Source: Atkinsonella hypoxylon (lineage: Eukaryota; Ascomycota; Sordariomycetes; Hypocreales; Clavicipitaceae). Taken from it: DNA of 64,000 nt. The DNA lies in contig JFHB01000095.1 of assembly GCA_000729835.1 (NCBI GenBank), positions 1 to 64,000 on the forward strand, in the 5' to 3' direction. Made by a program: the position numbers and the translations under genes. Of the stretch, positions 10,179 through 21,302 are shown one piece after another. Under the pieces are notes generated by a model that was not told the DNA's origin, did not search any database, and saw only the letters and a program-made list of their open reading frames with translations. Position 1 is the stretch's first letter. Each line of letters starts with the position of its first letter.

Positions 10179-13100
10179 TCAAGCGGGATACATCTCAGGG
10201 CGCCTCGGAAAGTCGAAATAGAGAAATGTCACTTTGCCCGACGCGTGTCCCAAAATCACGATGTCTTCGCAAATTGCCAGCACGTTAGTTGCATAGCTGC
10301 TTGGCAGCAACATCAACACACCGCGTCCTTCTATCCATACATCGCCCAGCCGAGCCTCGTCTTCCATGCCCGGAAATGCGACGGGTTTGTAGACGAAAAG
10401 CGTATCATCTGGTGACTTTTTGTTCAAGGCCAGCTGTTCGGAAGCGCTGCTGGCCACAGAGCCAGCTGTCGTCACCAAAGTCTCACCGTCGGCAGCAAAT
10501 TCCATGCGTAAAAACGACTCCTGTTGGTTGACCACCCTGCGCCTCGAGTTTGATGCCGTTTCCAAAGCGTAGATGCAACCATTCCTGGATGCCATCATAA
10601 CAGCCAAGTCGTTCGGTGTGAATACTAGGGCAAAAGGTGAGTCTGCCTTTTCTTTCTCAAAGACATGCGTCATATCACCGCTTGCAGTGTCCCATAGAGC
10701 AACAGCGCCATTCTTGTCCACCGAGGCCAAAGTTTTGCTATCATTGGAAAAGGCAATGCAACATTGGGTTTCGCTCTGCCCTTTGATGGGAATACTTAAC
10801 CCTGTGTCAACTGTCCACAGCCGGATGGTTTTATCATCGGAGAAGGAGGCAATCATATTCCCATCTGGCGCAAATGCAACACTTCTGATGGCCGAAGTGT
10901 GCCCCTTCCAAGTCTGAAGACATTCAGCTCTCTGAATGTTCCACAGTCGAACGGTCTCGTCGCTCGATCCAGAAGCTAAGGTTTGGCCGTCTGGGGAAAA
11001 GGCGATAGAATGAACAGCATCCTCATGTCCGCTTAAACAATGCAAGCATTCCCCTCGCTCAATGTCCCAAATTCGAATATCCTTATCGTGAGAAGCCGTA
11101 CCCGCTACTCTCTTGTCGGGAGAGACCACCACGTCTGCTACTCGACTGCGATGGCTTTGCGCCTCAGCCTGTTGATTCCAGTCCTTGATATCAAGAAGAC
11201 GAGTTGTGTCCTCTAAGCCACCCATGGCGATAGTCTTGAGATCTGGTGAAATTGCAATGGTCGGCCAGTTATTCCATCCTGGGCTGAAACTCCGCTTACA
11301 AGTTCCACTCTCAATGTCCCAAAGACAGATTGTGCCGTCAGTGGAAATGGAAGCCAGCGTCCTGCTATCAGCTGCGAACGTAAAGTCTCGAAATGCTTCA
11401 TCATGCCGTCTGAGCACACGAGCACTATGGCCCGTGCCCGTGGCAACGTCCCATACCCCAATCAAGTTCTCGAGCAACGACACAGCCAAAATTCTGTTAT
11501 CTGGCGATAAGGCGATGATGCTTTTCGTCTCGCCTTTAGCCGTGAAAATTTGATGGACAGTCTCCGTTGCTGCATCCCACATATGAACCGTAGCATCACT
11601 GAGAACCATGACAACGCTCTTGTTATCAGAATGAAAATTTGCACAGGCAATCTTGTGCTTCTCGGGATGAGTAATCGTGCACGTCTGCATCTTTGTTTCC
11701 ACATCGCAGACATGTATCGTATTGCCATATACAGCTAATACAGATTTGGAGTTTGCAGAGAAGCTCAGCTCCTCTGCCACACCTGTAGCATCAGGAAGAA
11801 AGATAGTACAAGCTGGGATCCATGTCTGCGCGTCCCATACCGTTAAAGAGCCTTCAGTGCCTGTGGAGAAGAACTTGCCCTCCTCCGAGAACGCCACAGC
11901 CGTGACAGAGCCGTACCGACCGTCGAGTGTGCGTGTACTGGAGTCGCCCGTCTGATATGTAGTGACCATGCCGCGAATGAATTCAAGGCGCTCGTCCCAT
12001 CCAAACCGGCGAATGGAACTCTCCTCTGGACTGAAAAGCAAGCTGGTCCCATATGCTTGCAGAGCCGCCGCCTTGATGATCGACTTATGGGTGACGAGGA
12101 ACCTTTCAGCATCCTGTAAAAACTTGCAGAGCGGAGCAGAGGACTGAAAACGCGACTGCAATAGTGTGAGCTTGTTGCAGTACGTCACAAGACCCGCTTG
12201 AGCTAGATTGTAGGGACATTCTTACCTGTCCTAGTAGCATCCTGATTGATTCTAATCCATCAGACAATTTTCCGAGAAGTGACAGACTTTCTACCCAGCG
12301 GAGGAAATACCTCTTCAGAAACGAGAGAACCTCTTTAGACGTGACGAGCTCTGTCGACGTAGTCAAACCACTAGCATCACAAAGATGGCGCATCCAGAAT
12401 ATACTGGAGTAAGCTATACCGGCCAGGGGGTCATTGTCGGACCCGTTAATGGAATCACCCAAAAACCTTGGAAAGTACCCGTTCCCTGGCAACTGGTACA
12501 TGTTTTGTTTCAAGATATGCTGCATTTCATTAATGGAACGCTGAGCAATGACTTGATGGCACAGAGCTTCTCCTCCCTCCATAATTTTGCTAAAGTTTTC
12601 ACGCAAGAAGTCCTGAGCAGACTGATGAATGAGGGAAACCACTCTGCCGGTCATGGCAAGCAATGGCCGGCAAGCTTTAACAATGTCCAAAGGTTTGATT
12701 GGGGAACCTAAGCCCGCCACGACGCCGAGTTCTCGTAGTTCGAGCGGACGGTGAGCAAGGTACACAGCTGCAATTGCGTTTCTGCAGCGTTTCTGCCGCT
12801 GGACATCGAGTTCATCAATTTTGGCCATCATATGAGCATACAGAGCGGGAAGACCAGAGGGCAATCTTTTGATGGTTGCTACCGCATCCTTGCCCTCAAC
12901 TCCATGAAGCTCCTTGAACGCCAGAGCGGCCCATAGGAAAGTGTTGGAGGCTCTTTCACATATCTCATTAGACAAATCCAACAACATAGTGACGTCTTCG
13001 TAGCCCGGCTTTTCTTTCAACTCGGAGAGCTTGTAGGTGATGTAAGCGTGCACTGGGCCCTCCATCCGCTGAGCGTCCAGCTCTATCACAGCTTCTTCAA

Positions 13101-14905
13101 AGCCCGGCCTCATCAATTCTAGTCCTGGCCTGCTAGAAACCAACCATCTGACTTTGTCCGAAAGCCGGAGAGACTTGAAGATGAGCTGGATCATATTCCC
13201 CACAGTGTTGTCACACTCGTCTAGAGCATCGACAACGAAATAGGCTGGTGTCATCGTGGGATCCTCAAGCATGCTTTCCAGGGCTTCGGACATGGCACTG
13301 AAGGCATTTGAGTCAGTGAAAAGAGAAGATCCGGCATATCGATGTTTGGACTGTAAATGCTGAATTAAGCGAGGCTGCTGTATCAGAAGCATCCAGAGCA
13401 AGCCTCGGAGGATTGCAGTTGCATTATTCCTGCTTCGGTCTGCCGTGCCTTGACAGAAGTAGTATGACACACTGGGAGCAAATGCAGCAGACTGAATCGA
13501 CATCTCACGTACAATACCAATCAAGAGCATCGTCTTTCCCGTTCCAGGGCCACCCTTTAACCATAGCATTTGCCGAGCATCGTGCTTTTGCCAATCAGAA
13601 AAGGAAGTAAACTCCTTCGTTCCCATGACCCAGGAAAAGGCCATGTCAATGAGCATGTCTTTCTTCCTCTCCAGTCTGTCCAGTTCTCGCATGGGATCAA
13701 CGTAGAACAAGTCTCGGAGGCACGCTGAATCCTTATCATCTGCCACCTTCTCTTTTTGGACGGAGATGAAGTCTTGAAGATCCTGATGAATATTTCCTAG
13801 GGTTGATTGCATTCTGTCGCCGTGCTGCATGAGCTCGGACAGCCGTTCAAGAGAGCTCTGAGTATTGTACTGAACAGAGGCAGTCCGCAGCGCATCTTCA
13901 GCAGATTTTATGGCCTTCAAATCGGCTTCCCAGTTATCGCACGACGCAAGTTCGCGTAGATATGTCAAGCCGGAGTTGCGGTAGTACGAGCTAACGCTCT
14001 TCATTTGATAAAGTAAAAGGCTCTTGTACAGGTCCAATACAAGAGTCTCGAGACGTCGGGTAATTATATTCGCAGGCTCTTTGCCCTCAACAATGCTCCT
14101 TTCGTCCAGTAAGTGGTCTACCAGAGAGCAGTACCAACTCATGCGAGAAACGACATGCGTTACTCCTGCAAGGTTCGCTCTTGACGCTCTGGCTGGATTG
14201 GTCAGGATCTATTCAATGTTTCAGCAGTAGTCGTTGTTATACATGAACAAAGCGTCAAACATCAAGAAAACAGATCTTCCGTACCTGTAAACCAACGCAC
14301 ACACCTGCCCAGGGAAGTGCTGCTTGGGGCACGTTCTTGATGGCTACATCGATGACTCCTCTGGCTTGGAGAACGAAACTGGCGATATCGCCCACTGTCT
14401 GAGCCATCTTCGAATCATCGGCGAACTTTTCACGGCCCTTCATGACAAGGTCTCGCATATGAGCTTCGCGTTTTATGGGATCTTTCAAATCAGCAGCGAG
14501 ATTATATGTCCCTGTAGCTTGCTCCTGGCCGCCCTGCCCGGCAATGGCAAATGTCAGTGTCTCTGCATACGATCTGACAATGCCAGCGGTCGCCCCAGCG
14601 TCCTCCAAACCATCATAGGCATCGTTCCATAATTGCTGCGATTTTGATAGGCCTTGTTCCTCGTCATCTGAAGAGTCTCTCCGTCTGGCTGGTGCTCTAA
14701 CTGGTTCTGCGGCCTGGTGTGCTACTACCGCGGCCACAAGCTGCCTTGGAAGAGCGCGAATTTCAATTTGGACGACTTTTGTGACTGCTTTCACAGCTTC
14801 GTCGACAGCACATTTTATCAGGGCGGGTATCAGAGGCTGTGACAGCTTAGGTGGCGGCGTGACGGCATTTCCATCCTGTGTATGGACTTCGACCGCAGTT
14901 GACAT
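10179..14905 (-). CDS. NWD-NACHT-WD40 NLR-type (STAND) protein
   Basis: Predicted 1526-aa NLR-like signalling ATPase of the fungal HET-E/NWD class, which in other fungi mediates non-self recognition and programmed cell death. Exons (minus) are 14905-14285, 14208-12226 and 12155-10179; introns are 76 and 70 bp, both phase 0. The N-terminal NWD/NACHT_N domain runs over about residues 90-330 (LWNDAYDGLED; ANLAGVTHVVSRMSWYCSLVDHLL). The NACHT domain has a Walker A GGPGTGKT at about 426-433 and a Walker B FVVDALDEC near 529-537, so it should bind ATP. From about residue 960 to the end there are roughly 12 WD40 blades. The clearest are blades 7-9, for example HSIAFSPDGQTLASGSSDE. Blades are diverged from one another, unlike the near-identical WD repeats of fast-evolving HET alleles. 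No recognisable effector (HeLo, Goodbye, lipase, PNP) precedes the NWD domain. Ligand and effector are unknown. Confidence 0.9.
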
Positions 14906-15600
14906 GTTTGTTTCATGCTTTCCTCACTTAGTGACCTAGGTAACTAGTCAGTCCTTGCTTAACCGCGCCACTTGGCGACGCTAAGACGCCCCCGGCCAAA
15001 CCAATTTCAAACAAGGCGTGGCGTACGTGGAAGTGAGAGGAGCTCGCTTGCGGATATGTTGTCGACAAAAAACAATTTCCTGACGTACACAAGCACCTTG
15101 CCTCGAAGACGCATTTGTCCGTGTCGACTGTTAAGTTAAACTCGTCCCGGAAGGTGCGACTGTCGCGGGGCCAGGAGCTACTACAGTAATTTCCTTCACT
15201 TATCTAAGACAACTACCACGGACGGGACGGGACGGGACGGGGCAGGACTCCTCCATACGGTCCCCCCACGCTCCCCAGATCAGCCACAGATCGACTGGGC
15301 AGTGGGCACCACATGCATTCGACGAGATAACTTACTCCATGTCTTCACTCGCCTTGTACCAAGACCAGGCATTTGGCACCAGAAGAGCTGCTGCCCTTAC
15401 CGACAACGAATTGAATCCCATCTCCATGAATGGTGAGCAGACCCTGATTATCACCCAGCATGAGCGGCGTTGCGATAATACTCTTTACTGACTCTGCAGT
15501 GATTAGATATATGTCAGGATGTATTAAGCCCTTAGAGAGACAGAGATGCAGTATTTCATATTTCCCTGATCCCATCCTTGTCTTCTTCCTTCAAAAGACA
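14906..15600. promoter_or_regulatory. NLR promoter and RhoGEF 3' flank
   Basis: No gene seen. The CCTAGGTA palindrome lies at 14934-14941, just upstream of the NLR start. A GACGG pentamer repeat, four to five copies, lies at about 15219-15242. A 76-codon open frame on the minus strand at 15345-15575 matches no family I recognise and more likely lies in the RhoGEF 3' UTR. Confidence 0.4.
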
Positions 15601-18600
15601 CTAAAATATTGACTGCGGATTTGTGAAAGACGAGCCCTTATCGAAGATGTTCCATAATCCAATATTTGGTCTCTCACATCTCCTACTGAATGAACCCCAA
15701 CGTTTTTGTACCGCATCCGTCTCCGCGAGACTATTAGAACAGCGGTCTCTTTCACCTTGGGACCAGGATGCTCTCTCTTTTTTATATGACTGAAATGTTG
15801 GCGTTGAGTCACCTTGTCCACTGCCCTCACAGGTAGCACAGCTCGATTGTAAGTCTGTTTGTAGGGGAATTTCTGCCACCACTGGGCGAAATGCGTCTTC
15901 AAGGGATAATCTCTGCCTCAATACTTCAGTTTTCTTGGCAAGGGAGCTCGCAATGTTCATGGAGCTGAGCTTTTTGATGACATTTGAGGCTGACGAACTT
16001 CCAAATCTTTCGCTTCGAGAACGCGATGCAAGACCAGGAAAGGGCAGGACTTCTCGACTCCAAACATCGCTGAGCAGTGCCTCCAACCGTGCTCGTTCTG
16101 TCTTCGGAGGTGACGCAAATGACACTCGTGCCCTCGCAGACAAAATTGAGTGAGAACGGCTAATGATCAATGGGTTTGGCTTATTGACATTGCTTCTCCT
16201 TGATTCGGTTGTATTCGTCAGTATCACTTGGTGCAACACTTGCTTGGGACAGGTTGTCGTAGCTCTGCGGACCGTAAGTCGTTCCGTAACCTGACCTGCA
16301 CATCCTTGTCAACAACTGCTTGTTCAAGCCTAGGCCAAAGCTCTACCCACCCGACCTGGAAGCCAATGTGCCCAGACTTGTGATGTCCAAGTCCAGAAAA
16401 GTGAACAAAGCTGCTGTTTCGCAGGTAGACTTGGATGGAGGCGAATTCAATCGCGCGCGCCATTCTAGTTCCTCTTTGGGGCTGCTGGCCGTCATAATCA
16501 TTTCATATAGCTGATTGCTTGACTCAAAAACGACTTTCCAGGAAAATGGAGCAGAGTGACATTGCAACCCTATACAAAGGACATGTCAAGAAGGTTCAAA
16601 GTATTGTTGCTAAAATGTGTACTTCCACTTCATTTCGGATTGATTGAATGTCCGCTTACCTCTCCCGTTGTCTGCCTCTTCCATCTTGATTCCATGCACG
16701 TTTATGCAAGCCTTCAACACATATATCGGATCAGCTTTGCCAGCATATGCTAGACATAGGACATCTTTATAAAGCAGGCAGATCAGGTACTGCCCGTCAA
16801 CTCGGTTCTCATCTTGCCAGCAAACATGAAGAGCGCCACAAAGCTGGATGAGCCCGAAAGACTTTACACGATCTTTTGAGACAAAGTCAAAATCCTGTGA
16901 ACAGTCAGAATCGCATGGCGTGAGTATAGAACGAATATTCTTACCCTATTTGGGAAGACAAGACGATCTTGAAGCAACCAGGTCCGCGACAAGATATTTG
17001 ACATGTGAGGGTCGCTTGCCATTTCGTTGATTTCGGAGTTTACGTCTTCAAATCTTTCTAGAACTCTACTCACTGCCATGTGCGCATTCGGGCAGTCTCT
17101 ACTTGGCGTGTGTTTAAGTAATTCTCTGAAAATTAAAGGATATTTGCAAATTCTTTGGATTGGCTGCCCAGGAGTCAGCAACTTAGTCAACTTAAACTCT
17201 TGGATACTCGCCTTGACAAGAAGATCCTTCAGTGTAGCAGCCCTTCTTGTGTCGCAGTCAGAAACCCGAGGTGGGTTTAGCAGCGTCGAGAGAGCTTCTA
17301 GCCCCCGCTGATTCCATTCCCACCCAGGTAGCAAATCATGGACTGGCGCAATATCTTGAAGTAGAGTTTCGTACTTTGCCGCATATTCTTCATAAATAAA
17401 GAAGCAACCCATCTAGGACCTAGTGAGTATCTAACGAGGACTGCTACCACGACGCGAGTTGAGGATCATACCCTTTTATCGAAGACTCGGGAGACGTCCA
17501 CTAGAACTTGAGGCTCGGCAAATGCGCCTGGTAGGTAGTAATCTTTTGCCGTTGTCTCAAGTTCAGGGTTCTCAGCAGTTTGAACATTCAGTAGATTGTC
17601 TTCTCCCACTGAACAACTACTCCGCAACGATGTTGTACAGAAGGAATAAGATTCCACGCCGTCCGATTGCAGAACGGCTCGACCTATCTCATGCAGGAGT
17701 TCTTCATGTAGTCTCAGTATGTCGCACAGGTTTTGATTGACGGATCTGCGAAGCCCACAGTAGGTACAAGGAAGAGCGGCCAGCATCGTAACATAAACCT
17801 TTTAGACATGTCAGCTCAAGGTCTCACCCCGGTAACCCACTACGTACACGTACGTTGAGGAGGAACCGTATATCAGCAATATAACTTCTTTCTGTGTTTA
17901 TCAATTCCTCTAGAATCTTGCGGCGTTGAAACGCCCTGTGCGTAGACCCTTGATCCGGTTCATGTGACCTGCCGGTTAATCCCTCCTCTTCAGAGTTGTT
18001 GGTACTTGGAACTTTCGAGAGCTCAGCCTCAGGATCCATCTGCGCCTGGTAGTGAGATAATACTGTGTTTGTCCTCGATTCTGCAACACTTGTGGTTATA
18101 CTCCGAACTCCGGAAACGAACTTAAAGGACAAACTAGAAGAAGTCTTCGTCATTTCTATATGAGTAGACTTTGGGTAAAAAGGGTCCTCATCCAAAGCCA
18201 GTATCCAAGGTAGAACCTTGTTTCCGTAGATGGTGCCGTCAATTGACCGCTGTTTGACTCGTCTTTGAAACGAACCTATCCATTTATGAAACGTGGACCG
18301 CGGGCCTTTCATTCTGCAAGCATGGGGAGTAAGGACGTCTTCCTTGTCAATGAGGGCTGTCGAAGTATGTGTAATCGGACCGTCAGGGGCGTTGTGCAAG
18401 ATGCTGTGACTGGTGAGTTTGTTGACACTGCCACTGGCACCCGTTGACATCTTGGCACGTTTTATTGTAGACGGAGATCCAAAAGAGCCCTGAATTCGAC
18501 GTCTCGTGACCTGATGTGATGGCAAAGCGGAAGTGCGCTGTGATGCCGATGAGGTAGGGTGAAGGCATTCGTGGCCGTTGAGAACGACACGCGATGAAGG

Positions 18601-18624
18601 GTGCCCCAAAATCGCTACTGCCAT
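15601..18624 (-). CDS. Rho guanine nucleotide exchange factor (DH-PH)
   Basis: Predicted 904-aa RhoGEF that would load Rho-family GTPases with GTP at the plasma membrane during polar growth or wall-stress signalling. Exons (minus) are 18624-17854, 17798-17472, 17412-16945, 16894-16660, 16569-16351 and 16295-15601; all five introns are 50-90 bp and frame-consistent. The DH domain starts near residue 234 (RRKILEELINTERSYIADI), continues with VYVTMLAALPCTYCGLRRSV and includes the signature PIQRICKYPLIFRELLKH near 450. A PH-like domain follows (about 540-660), with QYLICLLYKDVLCLAYA and then SWKVVFESSNQLYEMIM. The C-terminal region has RARLEALLSDVWSREVLPFPG, which I remember as conserved in fungal members. 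The final exons were assigned by matching this pattern and are less certain. A later ATG (MSTGASGS, near 18450) is an alternative start. Confidence 0.85.
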
Positions 18625-20780
18625 ACTTTTTTAGAGGAGCCGAGAAAGCGGCCAAAAAAAAAAAAAAAACCCAAAGTTATACGAATGACCACCAAGAAGG
18701 TTCAAAACTCGAGCAATAGGATTTTTCACCGGGGCCAAAACAGCATCGGGACTATGAGGAAACGACAAAACGGCGTCCACGGCGGCCAGCTGACGGACAA
18801 GAGGCTAGCAAGTGTAAGTGGGAAGGTGCAAGTGATCGTGGGGTCCTTGTTTCAGCGTTTTGATATTCTCAACAGATCTGTTACCTATGTGGAAACTGAT
18901 GGCCGCTCTACAACCTAATCCGAGAAGATGCAAAGGTGGGAAGCGGAAATTCCAGTACATGAATGATACCAGCGAAGAATTCTCTTCATGGTACGTGCTT
19001 TTCGCTTGTTTAACCTCGGATTTCCGACTCAAAGCCACGATTGATGACTTAAATTGCAGTCTCTCTCACCCCACAATTCACCATATTAGAACACCAGTCG
19101 GTTTAAGGGTTCGTATTCGATCGATCTTCGGACCTAGACAGAAATTGTCTATAGGTTGAGCTTTTTTTTCTGTTGCACCTCTTTTCTGCCACAGATCGGC
19201 AAGTTCAACCAAAGAAGGGAAGCAATATGCGGTGTAGAATAATCAAGCACTCTACCATCCAGAGATTCATTCATGCTGGAGCCGCCGCGTTGGAAAATGA
19301 CGACTGGCATTGGTCGCAGGCGTCTCAAGAGGATGGATGCTGTGCCAGCTCAGCCGCATATACGCCTGGCATGCCCTAGTCTGTATAGAAGTTTGTAATA
19401 CAAGTCCACGAGATCGAACCTGGCAATTGCCTCACCCGAGATCGATGTTATGCCATGTTAGCGACGCAAGCATATTGCACATCGTCATGTACTGGCATCT
19501 CAAGCTGTAATATTGCGTCGCTTGCACACGGACTGGCTGATTTGAGTGAAAGTTATAGGACCAGATAGATGCATCGTAACAGTCCTAATCCAGCAGCGAC
19601 TCAACTCCTTTCCATATCTCACATCGATAACCAGCATGGTGAGCTTTCCATGATTCCATCATTGCACGATTCTTGGCTTGCGAGGAAACAAGGCTGCTGC
19701 AGGAGGATGAATTATTATTCACTGTCGACTCTTAAAATATGTTGGTTTTCTGCTTCCAGAAGACGGGCTGCTTGAAATAGGTGCAGAGAGTTAGCCCAGG
19801 TTTTTTGGGCTTGTTTCCAATATTCAGAGCATGACGCTGTGTTCCGCTGCAGGCGAAGCCCTATAGTCATGCGTCATGGCTCATCAGTATTTGGCCACCT
19901 TGACACACTCATCGAGTCATCGTGCATAATGAGTTGCGTATTCTTTTTTCAGCCAACCTTTGACCTTCGATTCTGGTTGACCTTTAGCTGCGCCATTCCA
20001 GCGAAATACTTTTTTCACCATCAACTGTAATAACGTCCCCTTCGAAAGAAAGAGAAATTCAGATCTTAGTAGCCGAGATCAAACGATGAATGCTCCGGGA
20101 TTGGTGGCAAAGAAGAAGCTCGGACTGCTCTCATTTCCAGAGCGCAAAAAAAAGAAGGGGAAAAAAAAGGGAGAGAGAATGAGAGAGAATGAGAGGGATA
20201 GAACAAGGAAGCGACTCCGCTCAAAGGTTCTGAGCTTTTCATGATGGTGAGAAGGCAGGACTATTACGGCGTTCTTTGGAAATGGCCAATCCGGTTCCAG
20301 ATGAGCATCTAACTATGTAGTGATTTCAATCAGACAAACAACCCGACCCTTGTTTTGTTCTACAAAGACACTTGCAGGGCGGCAAATCGACGCTTAACAC
20401 GATACGCGCAATTGCAATATAATTTCGTGGGTAGCTATGCTATTAATGCTAGTGACAAAATTGATTGACTTCTGTTGTTTTCACGTGACTGGCTCGAGTA
20501 TGAGAAATGTCGTAGAAGAGCCTAGAACAAACTCTCTGATTGGGTTAAACTATCCCTGTAAAGTACGTAAATTTGTAAAATAACTCAATGGATATTATTG
20601 TGTGAGATCTTTCCCCCTCCAGGACAATCCCGCGCCTTATCACGCAGTAGCTCCTATTCATAATCCGGCATTGAGGATGTTGCGCTGGGACTGCTCCGAC
20701 ACTTTGGAGGCAGTGCTGCCGACCAACGTCAGAAGAAGGAGAAGAAGGATGAGGTCAATACTTTCAATGTTACCTACTAG
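18625..20780. other. Gene-poor stretch
   Basis: No coding region supported. Contents include a run of A near 18654-18669, a purine repeat (GAGAGAATGA units) near 20170-20200 and a CACGTGA E-box-like site near 20481. Several 60-100 codon open frames resemble no family and lack splice-linked neighbours. Confidence 0.45.
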
Positions 20781-21302
20781 GGCGGCTTCCTACCCTAGGC
20801 ACCTAACCTAATCTAGGTAGTAGATAACTACCTAATGTACCCCTGCGGCAGGCGGAAGCTACTCCAAGTAGGTGCAGGCAGGTGCAGGTAGGTGTAGGCC
20901 GGCACCTACCTAACCTGATAAAACCACCTGCAGATTTTAATAAAAGAGGCGAAGACGGGGGTATCCCTGGGCACTTGGCAGCGGTCTCTGTATTCTGAAC
21001 ACGTAGAACTTTTCGATGCCCACTCGCGGGAGCATCCATCTGTCGCGCATCTACTCCATAGACACTTCTTCTGCCTCTTCCTCCAGCCTTTTTTCCAAGA
21101 CGCCACGTGGGGCCGTCCAGATCTGACAAATCGAACAATGTCCCGGTGCTGATCTGGCCTTTGCAATTTTCCCCTCTGCTTCACTCGTCTTGATAGCATT
21201 GCCCGCTTCAAAGGTAACGCCTTTTGTCAGTACGCTCGGCTTATCGCAACCTCTTTGAATCGCTTGCCGATACTTCGGTGTCTTGTCACCGAGCAGGTCA
21301 AA
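20781..21302 (+). promoter_or_regulatory. SERCA upstream region with clustered AGGTAG motifs
   Basis: 20786-20925 is packed with copies of AGGTAGG/CCTACCT-like words on both strands (CCTAGGCACC, TCTAGGTAG, GTGCAGGTAGGTG, CACCTACCTAACC). It lies 400-500 bp upstream of the calcium-pump ATG at 21303. Whether it acts in regulation is not shown. Confidence 0.4.
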
